Source: Sphingomonas phyllosphaerae FA2 (GTDB taxonomy: Bacteria > Pseudomonadota > Alphaproteobacteria > Sphingomonadales > Sphingomonadaceae). From it: a DNA stretch of 64,000 bases. The DNA lies in the NCBI RefSeq assembly GCF_000427645.1, contig NZ_KE386571.1:1291676-1355675 (forward strand), given 5' to 3'. Under the pieces are notes generated by a model. It saw nothing but the letters and a program-made list of their open reading frames with translations. It did no database searches and had not been told where the DNA came from. Made by a program: the position numbers and the translations under genes. Below, one piece after another: positions 49,501 to 57,008 of this stretch (position 1 is the stretch's first letter; each line of letters starts with the position of its first letter).

Positions 49501-50559
49501 GTGATGCGCGTAACGCCCCATATTGCCGCCATCGGCACCGCCGTTCCCACCCATGACATTCACGCCGCCTTCATCGACTGGGCGGAACGACAACTGCCCG
49601 AACGCGAGGCGCGCGTGTTCGCGCGGATGGCGGCGCGCGCCGGGATCGACCACCGCTGGTCCGTTCTCCCCGCCGAACATGGCTCGCCGGTCGGTGCGAC
49701 GGGCTTCTACGCCGCCCAGCCGCATCCCGGCACTGCGGCGCGGATGGCGCTCTATGCGCAGGCGGCACCGATGCTGGCGCTGGCAGCGATCGCCGATCTG
49801 CGTGCGCAGGTCGCGCTCGACGGCATCACGCATCTCGTCGTCGCCAGCTGCACCGGCTTCGTCGCGCCCGGCGTCGATCAGATCATCGCGCGCACGCTGG
49901 GCCTGCCGGGCGGCGTCGAGCGCACGCTGATCGGCTTCATGGGCTGCTATGCCGCGGTCGCCGCCTTGCGCACCGCACGGCATATCGTCCGGTCCGAGCC
50001 GGCGGCGCGCGTGCTGGTCGTCACGGTCGAACTCTCGACGCTCCATCTTCAGGCCGACCGCGCGCTCGAGCCGTTGCTGGCGATGCTGCAATTCGGCGAC
50101 GGCGCCGCAGCGGCACTGGTCACCGCGACACCGCAGGGTCTGGCGATCGGCCAGCCATTCAGCGCCACCCTGCCCGAAGCCGCCGAGCTGATCCGCTGGG
50201 ACATCACCGACCGCGGCTTTGCGATGCATCTGTCGGGCGAGGTTCCGGGCCGGATCAGCACGGCGTTGCGCGATCCGGCGCTGGTCGCGACGCTGACCGG
50301 CGGGCGAACGGTCGATCGCTGGGCGGTCCATGCCGGTGGCCGCTCGATCCTCGACGCGGTCGAACATGCCCTCGCACTCCCCGTGGACGCACTCGATGAC
50401 TCGCGCGCGGTTCTGGCGGCGAACGGCAACATGTCCTCCGCGACGCTGATGTTCGTGCTCGCGCGCGTGCTGCGCGGCGTGCCGGTCGAACATGGCATCG
50501 CACTCGCCTTCGGCCCCGGTCTCGCCGCCGAGGGGCTGGCATTCGCGAGCGCAGCCTGA
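49501..50559 (+). CDS. Type III polyketide synthase
   Basis: Homodimeric ketosynthase that extends an acyl-CoA with malonyl-CoA. The 352-residue enzyme has the catalytic Cys in VVASCTGF (Cys117), the His in RWAVHAGGRSILD (His277) and the Asn in NGNMSSAT (Asn310). It starts GTG-ATG, so the second codon could be the real start. It overlaps the methyltransferase start by 1 bp (TGATG), making a three-gene operon. Related bacterial enzymes make alkyl-pyrones or alkylresorcinols; the product here is unknown. Confidence 0.93.
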   Translation: MMRVTPHIAAIGTAVPTHDIHAAFIDWAERQLPEREARVFARMAARAGIDHRWSVLPAEHGSPVGATGFYAAQPHPGTAARMALYAQAAPMLALAAIADLRAQVALDGITHLVVASCTGFVAPGVDQIIARTLGLPGGVERTLIGFMGCYAAVAALRTARHIVRSEPAARVLVVTVELSTLHLQADRALEPLLAMLQFGDGAAAALVTATPQGLAIGQPFSATLPEAAELIRWDITDRGFAMHLSGEVPGRISTALRDPALVATLTGGRTVDRWAVHAGGRSILDAVEHALALPVDALDDSRAVLAANGNMSSATLMFVLARVLRGVPVEHGIALAFGPGLAAEGLAFASAA

Positions 50560-51242
50560 TGCTCGATAATCGCGCCACTGCCGAGGAGCTGATGGACGCC
50601 GACGATCTGCCGGCCGACATCTATGCCGAGGTGGTCGCCGATCTGGCGCGCGTCAACGTCGTGACGATGGCCCCGCGCCCGACGCTGGCGTTCCTCGCGC
50701 GGCTTACCAAACCGGGACAAAGCTACCGGTTGCTCGATGTCGGCTATGGCGACGGCGACATGCTGCGGCAGATCGCGCGCTGGGGCGAACGCCGCGGGGT
50801 CGGCTTCGATCTCGTCGGTATCGATCTCAACCCGCGCAGTGAGGCCGCCGCGCGCGCGCATACGCCGCCCGGTCTGGCGATCGACTGGCGCACTGGCGAC
50901 TATGCCAATTTGGCTGGTGAAGACTGGGATTTCGTGATCTCCAGCCTCGTCGCGCACCACATGACCCGCCTGCAGCTGATCGCCTTCCTGCGCTTCATGG
51001 CGCACGAGGCGCGGGTCGGCTGGCTGGTCAACGATTTGCACCGCCACGGTTTCGCCTATCACGGCTGGCCGCTGCTCGCCCGGCTGTTCGGCTGGCACCC
51101 GATCGTGCGGCATGACGGACGGCTGTCGATCGCGCGCAGCTATCGTCCCGGCGAATGGCCGCCGCTGCTCGACGAGGCCGGGGTCGGCGATGCCCGCGTG
51201 TTCCGAGCCTTCCCGTTCCGGCTATGCGTCGCGAACCGCTGA
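50559..51242 (+). CDS. Class I SAM-dependent methyltransferase, polyketide operon
   Basis: The 227-residue Rossmann methyltransferase has the SAM motif LLDVGYGDGDML (about residue 58), a second-strand acidic residue in VGIDLNPRSEA, and ISSLVAHHMTRLQL. Coupled to the type III synthase (1-bp overlap) and overlapping the flavoprotein by 19 bp, it likely methylates the polyketide on oxygen or carbon. The acceptor is inferred from context. The sequence differs from UbiE-type enzymes by its shorter C-terminal part. Confidence 0.88.
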   Translation: MLDNRATAEELMDADDLPADIYAEVVADLARVNVVTMAPRPTLAFLARLTKPGQSYRLLDVGYGDGDMLRQIARWGERRGVGFDLVGIDLNPRSEAAARAHTPPGLAIDWRTGDYANLAGEDWDFVISSLVAHHMTRLQLIAFLRFMAHEARVGWLVNDLHRHGFAYHGWPLLARLFGWHPIVRHDGRLSIARSYRPGEWPPLLDEAGVGDARVFRAFPFRLCVANR

Positions 51243-52300
51243 TCCTCGGCGGCGGTCCGGCGGGCAGCGCCGCCGCGATCACGCTGGCGCGCGGTGGGAC
51301 GCGACCGTTGGTCATTGAGCGGACGCGCGAAACCGGCGACGCACTGTGCGGCGGGTTCCTGAGCTGGCGGACGTTGGAGACACTCGCGCGGCTCGGTATC
51401 GAGGCCGAAGCGCTCAACCGCGCGCCCGTGACGCGCGTCCGCATCTTCGCGCGCGGCCGCGTGGTCGAGACGGCGCTGCCCGCCCCCGCGGTCGGCGTGT
51501 CGCGTGCGCGGCTCGACTCGCTGTTGCTCGACCATGCCGTTTCGGACGGCGCGGCAGTCGAGCGCGGCGTCGTCGCGCGCGCAATCGAGGGTGGCGCGAT
51601 CCGCACCGGCGACGGCGCATTGCTGGAAAGCGCGGCGCTGTTCCTCGCCAGCGGCAAGCACGACGTGCGCGGTGCAGCGCGCCCGGCCGAGGCCCGCGGC
51701 ACCGACCCGACGCTCGGTCTGCGTACCCGCCGCCACGGTGCCGCCGTCGCGCACTGCGTCGGCGATGCGATCGAACTGCACCTGTTCGACCGCGGCTATG
51801 CCGGCGTCGTGTTGCAGGAGGACGGTAGCGCGAACGTATGTCTCGCCATCCGCCGCTCGCGGCTTGCCGAGGCGGGCAGCACCGACGCCCTTCTCGCCGC
51901 GCTCGCGACCGAGCTACCCGCGTTCGCCGATCGGCTAGCGGGTGACGCCACCCCGATCGAAGCGATCGCCAACGTGCCGTACGGCTGGCGGGCGCGTCAC
52001 GGAACGGACGGCTGCTACCGGCTCGGCGATCAGGCGGCGGTGATCCCGTCGCTGGCGGGCGAAGGCATGGGCATCGCGCTGGCGAGCGGCGTGTCGGCGG
52101 CGCAGGCGTGGCTGGCGGGCGAGCAAGGCGCGGCATGGCAGGCCCGCTTCGCCCGCCAGACCGCCCGCCCCGTCACGATCGCCAGCGCGATCCGCGCGAT
52201 GGCGGAGCGCCCCCCGATGATCGCGCCGCTCCTCCCCCTCGCCGCGCGCGTCGGCCTGATCGACGCGGTCGCTGCGGCAACGCGGATCGCACAGGCCTGA
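51224..52300 (+). CDS. FAD-dependent oxidoreductase, polyketide operon
   Basis: The 358-residue flavoprotein of the geranylgeranyl-reductase/monooxygenase type has the FAD motif LILGGGPAGSAAAITLARG. The second FAD region is RLGDQAAVIPSLAGEGMG. No NAD(P) domain is separately visible. The ATG at 51224 lies within the end of the methyltransferase gene. In this context it likely hydroxylates or oxidises the polyketide ring. A family A repeat begins 25 bp past its stop. Confidence 0.88.
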   Translation: MRREPLILGGGPAGSAAAITLARGGTRPLVIERTRETGDALCGGFLSWRTLETLARLGIEAEALNRAPVTRVRIFARGRVVETALPAPAVGVSRARLDSLLLDHAVSDGAAVERGVVARAIEGGAIRTGDGALLESAALFLASGKHDVRGAARPAEARGTDPTLGLRTRRHGAAVAHCVGDAIELHLFDRGYAGVVLQEDGSANVCLAIRRSRLAEAGSTDALLAALATELPAFADRLAGDATPIEAIANVPYGWRARHGTDGCYRLGDQAAVIPSLAGEGMGIALASGVSAAQAWLAGEQGAAWQARFARQTARPVTIASAIRAMAERPPMIAPLLPLAARVGLIDAVAAATRIAQA

Positions 52301-52325
52301 GACGGCTTATCCGCCTCACCCAGCC

Positions 52326-52412
52326 GTCATCCCGGACTTGATCCGGGATCCCGCTTCTTCTTACTTCCGTCGCTCAGAACAAGCGGGGCCCCGGATCAAG
52401 TCCGGGGCGACG
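52326..52412. repeat. Palindromic repeat, family A copy 4
   Basis: Arms GTCATCCCGGACTTGATCC and CCGGATCAAGTCCGGGGC flank a loop with CGTCGCTCAGAACAAGCGGGG. It starts 25 bp after the flavoprotein stop. Confidence 0.85.
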
Positions 52413-52494
52413 GTCGAAACCATGTCGCGGTTAGATAGTCCGCGGTCCGTCGAATGGGGAGGGAAGTGAGCCCGACCGCCCCGTCATATTTCTT

Positions 52495-52565
52495 CGTCAT
52501 TGCGAGCGTAGCGAAGCAATCCAAGGCGTCCGGTCCTGCGTTACCTCCCCACGCTCACAAAGACG
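52495..52565. repeat. Palindromic repeat, family B copy 4, degenerate
   Basis: The left arm CGTCATTGCGAGCGTAGCG and AAGCAATCCA are intact. The right arm is reduced to an imperfect CCACGCTCACAAAGACG, so the hairpin is weak. Confidence 0.7.
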
Positions 52566-52581
52566 GCTCGACGTCACAAAC

Positions 52582-52616
52582 AAAAAGAGGCGCGGCGGTC
52601 GCCCGCCACGCCTCTT
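52582..52616 (-). terminator. Rho-independent terminator of the trmD-rplS operon
   Basis: On the minus strand the 13-bp stem AGAGGCGTGGCGG/CCGCCGCGCCTCT has one mismatched pair, a 4-nt loop and a following T-run (complement of the AAAAA at 52582). It lies about 24 bp after the rplS stop. Confidence 0.88.
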
Positions 52617-52639
52617 CGTGAGCCCAAGGGCCGAGCCGA

Positions 52640-53023
52640 TTACTCGGCCGCGGCGGCCGGGCGCGTGTCGCGACGCTCGGCGATACGCGCCGACTTGCCG
52701 GTGCGGCCACGCAGGTAATACAGCTTGGCACGACGCACCGCACCCTTGCGCACCACCTCGATCGAATCGATGTTCGGCGAATACAGGGGGAAGACGCGCT
52801 CCACGCCCTCACCGAAGCTCATCTTGCGGACGGTGAACGACGAGCCCATGCCCTTGTTCGAGCGCGCGATGCACACGCCCTCGTAATTCTGGACGCGGGT
52901 GCGCTCACCCTCGACCACCTTCACGCCGACCTTCAGCGTATCGCCGGGGCGGAATTCCGGGATCTTCTTGGTTTCGTTGAACTTGGCGATCTGCTCGGCT
53001 TCGAGCGTCTGGATCAGGTTCAT
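52640..53023 (-). CDS. rplS: 50S ribosomal protein L19
   Basis: Ribosomal protein at the 30S-50S interface. The 127-residue product shows [27 protein letters not shown] and [19 protein letters not shown], typical of bL19, with a short Ala-rich tail. It is the last gene of the operon, overlapping the trmD stop by 4 bp, and is followed by a terminator. Confidence 0.97.
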   Translation of the reverse strand: MNLIQTLEAEQIAKFNETKKIPEFRPGDTLKVGVKVVEGERTRVQNYEGVCIARSNKGMGSSFTVRKMSFGEGVERVFPLYSPNIDSIEVVRKGAVRRAKLYYLRGRTGKSARIAERRDTRPAAAAE

Positions 53024-53754
53024 TGTTCGTCCTCAGTCCGTTGCCGCGCGCCAGAGGGCGAGCCGACCCGAGCGCCCTCGTGACGCTCCCAAAGGTCTGG
53101 CCGCCGTAGCCGTGTATCGATCTCCGCCTGGCGTTGCCGCCAGGCCGCGATCTTCGCATGATCCCCCGATCGCAGCACTTCGGGGATCGTGCGCCCCTCC
53201 CATTCGACCGGTCGGGTATAATGCGGATATTCGAGGAGGCCGCTTTCGAAGCTTTCCTCGACTCCGCTGGAAGCCGCGCCCATTACGCCGGGAAGCAGCC
53301 GAACGCAAGCGTCGAGCAGCACCAGCGTCGCCATCTCACCCCCCGACAGGATGTAATCGCCGATCGAAACCTGCTCGACGCCGCGCGCCTCCAGCAGCCG
53401 CTCGTCGAACCCCTCGAAGCGCCCGCACAGGATCACCGCGCCCGGCCCCGCCGCCAGCTCGCGCACCCGCGCCTGCCGCAGCGGCGCGCCGCGCGGCGTC
53501 ATCGCGAGCAATGGGCGGCCATCGGCATGGGCATCAACCGCGCGCGCGAGAACATCGGCGCGCAGCACCATCCCCGCCCCGCCCCCGGCAGGCGTGTCAT
53601 CGACGGTGCGATGCCGGTCAGTCGTGAAGTCGCGGATATTGACCGCCTCCAGCGACCACTTCCCCTCAGCCAGCGCCCGCCCGGCTAGCGAGCTGCCGAG
53701 CGGCCCGGGAAACATCTCGGGATAGAGCGTCAGGATCGTGGCGCGAAAGGTCAT
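53020..53754 (-). CDS. trmD: tRNA (guanine(37)-N1)-methyltransferase TrmD
   Basis: Makes m1G37 next to the anticodon and prevents frameshifts. The 244-residue SPOUT enzyme has [18 protein letters not shown], the [10 protein letters not shown] segment, the knot residues [12 protein letters not shown] and the SAM-binding [13 protein letters not shown]. The ATG at 53754 overlaps the stop of the small membrane-protein gene by 4 bp, and its own stop overlaps rplS by 4 bp. It is therefore in a chain of overlaps behind vapBC. Confidence 0.96.
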   Translation of the reverse strand: MTFRATILTLYPEMFPGPLGSSLAGRALAEGKWSLEAVNIRDFTTDRHRTVDDTPAGGGAGMVLRADVLARAVDAHADGRPLLAMTPRGAPLRQARVRELAAGPGAVILCGRFEGFDERLLEARGVEQVSIGDYILSGGEMATLVLLDACVRLLPGVMGAASSGVEESFESGLLEYPHYTRPVEWEGRTIPEVLRSGDHAKIAAWRQRQAEIDTRLRRPDLWERHEGARVGSPSGARQRTEDEQ

Positions 53755-54080
53755 CGACGTCCCAGTGAATAGACGATGCCGGTCGCCGCCGCCGCACCGA
53801 GAAGAAACGCGCCGGCCGCATAGGCCAGCCCGAAGGTCGCGAACATCATCGCCATCCCGCAGGCATCGACGCCGCACCGCTCCGGAGACGCCAGCAGCGC
53901 GCTGACGAATACCCCTACGCACAACAGCGCGCCGAGCAGCGGCAGCGGCATGGACGCGGTCAGGATGACCCGGCGCCGCGACCAGCCCCGGCCGAGGCGC
54001 ACCAGTAACACGCCCGCCAGCACCGCCGCCGTTGCCGCGGGGAAGCCGACCAGCCACAGCAGATCGCTCGCCGTCATCAT
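53751..54080 (-). CDS. Small inner-membrane protein, hypothetical
   Basis: The 109-residue protein has three hydrophobic segments: [39 protein letters not shown] and [21 protein letters not shown] pair of cysteines (RCGVDACG) lies between the last two. No family is recognised. Two ATGs (54080 and 54077) are possible; the first overlaps the vapC stop. Its stop overlaps trmD. Position between vapC and trmD is its only functional clue. Confidence 0.75.
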   Translation of the reverse strand: MMTASDLLWLVGFPAATAAVLAGVLLVRLGRGWSRRRVILTASMPLPLLGALLCVGVFVSALLASPERCGVDACGMAMMFATFGLAYAAGAFLLGAAAATGIVYSLGRR

Positions 54081-54472
54081 GGCTGGGTCCAGTTCTCGAT
54101 CCTCAGATCGGGAATGTCGGCGAAGTCGCGTTCGTTGTTGGTGACGAGAGTCAGACCGCCGACCAATGCCTGCGCCGCGATCAGCCGGTCGAAGCTTCCT
54201 CGGCGAATCCCCACCGCCCGCACCATCCGTGCATAGCCGATCGCGGTGTCGCCATCGAACGCCAGTATCGCGAGCGCCGCCAGGAACGTGTCGATCCGCT
54301 TGGCATCCCTGTCGGGCTCGCGCGAGGTGCGGTTGCCGATCCGCAGCTCGCCCGCCGTGATCGCCGACACATGCAATCGTCCGAACGCCGCGCCCATCCG
54401 GCGCGCCAACGGATCGCTGCGCCCGAGCAGGAAGTCGATACAGGCATTGGTGTCGAGCAGGTAACCGTTCAT
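54077..54472 (-). CDS. vapC: VapC-type PIN domain toxin
   Basis: Ribonuclease toxin of a type II system. The 131-residue PIN protein has acidic residues in [10 protein letters not shown] (Asp7), GELRIG (Glu42) and [11 protein letters not shown] (Asp95), and the TNNERDF motif common in this VapC subgroup. VapC proteins usually cut tRNA or rRNA. It overlaps vapB upstream by 4 bp and the membrane-protein gene downstream by a start/stop overlap. Confidence 0.93.
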   Translation of the reverse strand: MNGYLLDTNACIDFLLGRSDPLARRMGAAFGRLHVSAITAGELRIGNRTSREPDRDAKRIDTFLAALAILAFDGDTAIGYARMVRAVGIRRGSFDRLIAAQALVGGLTLVTNNERDFADIPDLRIENWTQP

Positions 54473-54738
54473 GCCGCCGCCGCGCCGGGCCGCGGGCTCC
54501 AGTCACGCACATCCGCCGCCGTGTCTCCACGCCCCTCGGCCATGAAGCCTTCCGAAACGCTGCCGTACAGGCTCAGCAAGACGCGCGCGCCCTCGCTCTC
54601 GCGCCACAGGCTGAACGAGCCGTCCTCGTGCGGCGCGATGACCACGTCGTCGCCCTCGCTGAACCCCATGCCCTTCGGCAGCCGCAGCGCCACCGAATTG
54701 CCGGACTTGAACACCTTGGCGCGATATTCGTTACCCAT
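54469..54738 (-). CDS. vapB: VapB-type AbrB-family antitoxin
   Basis: The 89-residue protein has the SpoVT/AbrB swapped-hairpin DNA-binding domain (AKVFKSGNSVALRLPKGM, then EGDDVVIAPH) and a C-terminal tail for toxin binding. The start is the ATG at 54738 with GGAGG 6-7 bp upstream. VapB normally blocks VapC and represses its own promoter; two short palindromes lie just upstream at 54751. It is the first gene of a five-gene overlapping unit. Confidence 0.9.
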   Translation of the reverse strand: MGNEYRAKVFKSGNSVALRLPKGMGFSEGDDVVIAPHEDGSFSLWRESEGARVLLSLYGSVSEGFMAEGRGDTAADVRDWSPRPGAAAA

Positions 54739-54750
54739 CGCCAGCCTCCT

Positions 54751-54771
54751 GTATGTACGGCATGTATATAC
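54751..54771. promoter_or_regulatory. Candidate VapB operator
   Basis: GTATGTAC (54751-54758) and the perfect palindrome GTATATAC (54764-54771) lie 13 bp apart start to start in the 63-bp gap between divergent vapB and the TrxR-like gene. The layout suits a dimeric AbrB-type repressor and could affect both directions. Confidence 0.45.
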
Positions 54772-54801
54772 GGGTACTGGGGCGCGCAAGCCGGAGGGAT
54801 T

Positions 54802-55710
54802 GTGGACGATTGCATCATCATCGGCGCGGGGCCGGCCGGGCTGACCGCGGCCATCTATCTGGCGCGCTACCACCTCGACATCCGCCTGTTCGACAGCGGA
54901 TCGAGCCGCGCGGCGATGATCCCGTGCACCCACAACCATGCCGGCTATCCCGAGGGGATTGCGGGAAAGGACCTGCTCGCACTGATGCAGGCCCAAGCCG
55001 AAAAGTATGGCGCGCGACGCGAGCAGGTCAAAGTGACCGGCCTCGCCCGCAACGGCGACGACTTCATCGTCCGCACCGATCAAGGCGAGCATCATGCGCG
55101 CACCGTCCTGCTCGCCACCGGCGTCGTGAACCATCGGCCTGCGCACCTGCTTCCCGAAGTGCATGACCCGGCGCTGGCGCGCGGGTTGCTGCGCTACTGC
55201 CCGGTCTGCGATGGTTATGAAGTGACCGACCGGCGCGTCGCGGTCATCGGCACCGGCGATCACGGGATGCGCGAGGCGTTGTTCCTGCGCGGCTTCACCC
55301 GCGACGTAACGCTTGTTTCACCCAAGGCCGAACACGCACTCGACCCGGCGTGTGCACAGGCGCTCGACGATGCCGGGGTGGTGCGGATCGACGGCCCCTG
55401 CGGGGGCTATGCGATCGAGGGCGAGCAGCTCGCCTTCGACACCGCGCGCGGGCGGATGCGCTTCGACAGCGTCTATCCCGCACTCGGTTCACGCATTCGT
55501 TCGCGGCTCGCAGTCGAGGCCGGTGCGCGCGCCAGCGAAGAAGGCTGTTTGGAGGTCGACGACCACCAGCGCACCAGCGTGCCGGGCCTGTTCGCGGCGG
55601 GCGATGTCGTGAAAGGGCTCGACCAGATCAGCCATGCGATGGGTGAAGCCGGGGTTGCGGCTACGGCGATCCGCAACCTGCTGGCGGAGCGAAGGCCGCT
55701 GCGGCGGTAG
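54802..55710 (+). CDS. Thioredoxin-reductase-like FAD/NAD(P) oxidoreductase
   Basis: The 302-residue flavoprotein has the FAD motif IIIGAGPAGLTAAIYLAR, the NAD(P) motif RRVAVIGTGDHGMREAL, a redox-active-type CPVCDG and the C-terminal SVPGLFAAGDVV. CPVC has the two cysteines of thioredoxin reductase spacing, though the family also includes ferredoxin and other reductases, and no thioredoxin gene is adjacent. The start is the GTG at 54802 with GGAGGG upstream. It is divergent from vapB and convergent with rimM. Confidence 0.88.
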   Translation: MDDCIIIGAGPAGLTAAIYLARYHLDIRLFDSGSSRAAMIPCTHNHAGYPEGIAGKDLLALMQAQAEKYGARREQVKVTGLARNGDDFIVRTDQGEHHARTVLLATGVVNHRPAHLLPEVHDPALARGLLRYCPVCDGYEVTDRRVAVIGTGDHGMREALFLRGFTRDVTLVSPKAEHALDPACAQALDDAGVVRIDGPCGGYAIEGEQLAFDTARGRMRFDSVYPALGSRIRSRLAVEAGARASEEGCLEVDDHQRTSVPGLFAAGDVVKGLDQISHAMGEAGVAATAIRNLLAERRPLRR

Positions 55711-55716
55711 CGCCTC

Positions 55717-55794
55717 CGTCATTGCGAGCACAGCGAAGCAATCCAGAGCCCCGCGCGTGACGCCCCGGATTGCTTCGCTGCGCACGCAATGACG
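55717..55794. repeat. Palindromic repeat, family B copy 5, fills the gap between convergent genes
   Basis: Arms CGTCATTGCGAGCACAGCG and TTGCTTCGCTGCGCACGCAA surround a variable core. It starts 6 bp after the TrxR-like stop and ends 4 bp before the rimM stop, so it occupies the whole spacer and would be transcribed from both sides. Confidence 0.88.
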
Positions 55795-55798
55795 ACCC

Positions 55799-56260
55799 TT
55801 ACGGCTCGACGAAATCGGCCTCGATCACCAGCCGCTCGCTATCCCATTCCGGTACCGCCGTAATCGGCACCATGAAGGTCTTGCCGTTCGCGCGCCGGAC
55901 CTCGACCACGTCGCCCGCCCCGAAATTCTCGATCGCCGCGACGACACCCAGATCCTCGCCGGTTGTCGACACCGCCGCCAGCCCGAGCAGATCGGCATGA
56001 TAATATTCGCCCTCACCCAGCGGAGGCAGCGCGTCACGCGGGACGGTTAACACCGTTCCGCGCAACGCCTCCGCGGCCGTTCGGTCAGCCACCTCGGCGA
56101 AACGCGCGATCGTGCCGTCACGCAATTTCACCAGGTTGAGCGCACCGCCGTTAAACGAACGGTGCGCCGCCAGATCGTCGGCGAAGACCTTTAGCCGCAC
56201 CTCGCCCGCCACGCCATGCGCGCCGGTCACCGCGGCGAGCACGACCGCGCCGGCCGGCAC
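55799..56260 (-). CDS. rimM: Ribosome maturation factor RimM
   Basis: 16S rRNA processing factor that binds S19 in 30S assembly. The 153-residue form starts VPAGAVVLAAVTGAHGVAGEVR; it has the LGEGEYYHADLLGL segment and a PRC-barrel end (GAGDVVEVRRANGKTFMVPI). The GTG at 56260 puts the family start near the N-terminus and lies 2 bp after the stop of a small acidic ORF. An alternative ATG at 56359 would add a 33-residue Pro/Thr-rich tail and has a GAGG upstream. Which start is used is unsettled. Confidence 0.85.
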   Translation of the reverse strand: MPAGAVVLAAVTGAHGVAGEVRLKVFADDLAAHRSFNGGALNLVKLRDGTIARFAEVADRTAAEALRGTVLTVPRDALPPLGEGEYYHADLLGLAAVSTTGEDLGVVAAIENFGAGDVVEVRRANGKTFMVPITAVPEWDSERLVIEADFVEP

Positions 56261-56261
56261 C

Positions 56262-56402
56262 TCATTCGCTGTCGGGCGAGCCGCCGTCGCCATCGGGGGC
56301 GTCGTCGCGCCCTTCGGCGGGGTCGTCGGCGGAGACGCCTTGGTTGGTCGCGTCTTCATGGTCCTCGGGTGCGGTGCGCGGGTCGGGATCGGCGGTCATC
56401 AT
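56262..56402 (-). CDS. Small acidic ORF upstream of rimM, hypothetical
   Basis: A 46-codon ORF rich in Asp, Glu, Pro and Gly (MMTADPDPRTAPEDHED ... GGSPDSE), with AGGAG 6 bp before its ATG, the best ribosome-binding site in the rpsP-rimM gap. Its codons follow the host pattern (GAC, GCC, CCC, GGC). It ends 2 bp before the GTG of rimM, which suggests translational coupling. If rimM begins at 56359 instead, this frame would be a shadow. No family is recognised. Confidence 0.45.
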   Translation of the reverse strand: MMTADPDPRTAPEDHEDATNQGVSADDPAEGRDDAPDGDGGSPDSE

Positions 56403-56456
56403 GCGCTCTCCTGTTCGAGTGAACGGGCCCAACGCACGACGACCGCGATCGGATGC

Positions 56457-56882
56457 TTATTCGGCGGTCGCTTCCGCCTCGGCCGCAGAAGCTTCCGCCT
56501 CGGCTGCAGGTGCCTTGGCTGCCTCTGCCGCGGCTTCCTCGGCCGCCTTCTGCTTCTCGGCCCGCTCCTCGGCGCGCTCCTTGGCCTTCTCGCCCGGCTC
56601 GGCCTTCTTCGGGTTGCTGCGCGCCGCGCGCTCCTTCAAGCCGGCCGCGTCGAGGAAGCGGGCCACGCGGTCGGTCGGCTGCGCGCCCATCGCCAGCCAG
56701 TGCTTCGCGCGCTCACCGTCGAGCACGATGCGCTTCTCGTCGTCCTTGGCGAGCAGCGGGTTGTAGTTGCCCAGCTTCTCGATGAACTTGCCGTCACGCG
56801 GGCTGCGCGCGTCGGCGACGACGATGCGATAGTACGGACGCTTCTTCGAGCCACCACGCGACAGGCGAATGCTGAGTGCCAT
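56457..56882 (-). CDS. rpsP: 30S ribosomal protein S16
   Basis: Ribosomal protein bS16, required for 30S assembly. The 141-residue product starts [31 protein letters not shown] in parts, with [26 protein letters not shown]. It carries a C-terminal tail rich in Glu, Ala and Lys (about 85-141), longer than in E. coli but common in alphaproteobacteria. It is followed by the small acidic ORF and rimM. Confidence 0.96.
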   Translation of the reverse strand: MALSIRLSRGGSKKRPYYRIVVADARSPRDGKFIEKLGNYNPLLAKDDEKRIVLDGERAKHWLAMGAQPTDRVARFLDAAGLKERAARSNPKKAEPGEKAKERAEERAEKQKAAEEAAAEAAKAPAAEAEASAAEAEATAE

Positions 56883-56908
56883 TTGCTAACTTCCTTGCTT
56901 CTTCGTTT

Positions 56909-57004
56909 CGTCGTCCCTGCGGAGGCAAGGACATGTTTCGTTTTGAACGACCGGCGCCCCTCGTCAGGGAGAGACCTCGAGCCCCTGCCTCCGCAGGAGC
57001 GACG
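56909..57004. repeat. Palindromic repeat, family D
   Basis: CGTCGTCCCTGCGGAGGCAAGG and the near-complement CCCTGCCTCCGCAGGAGCGACG flank about 50 bp. It resembles family C in size and layout but has a different arm. It fills most of the space between the ffh stop (4 bp away) and rpsP. Confidence 0.75.
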
Positions 57005-57008
57005 ATCG

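Larger units (their letters stand above)
52301..52580. other. Gene-free spacer filled with repeats
   Basis: No gene lies between the flavoprotein stop and the rplS terminator. The stretch has an intact family A palindrome (52326-52412), then a family B element (52495-52565) whose right arm has decayed. Confidence 0.7.
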
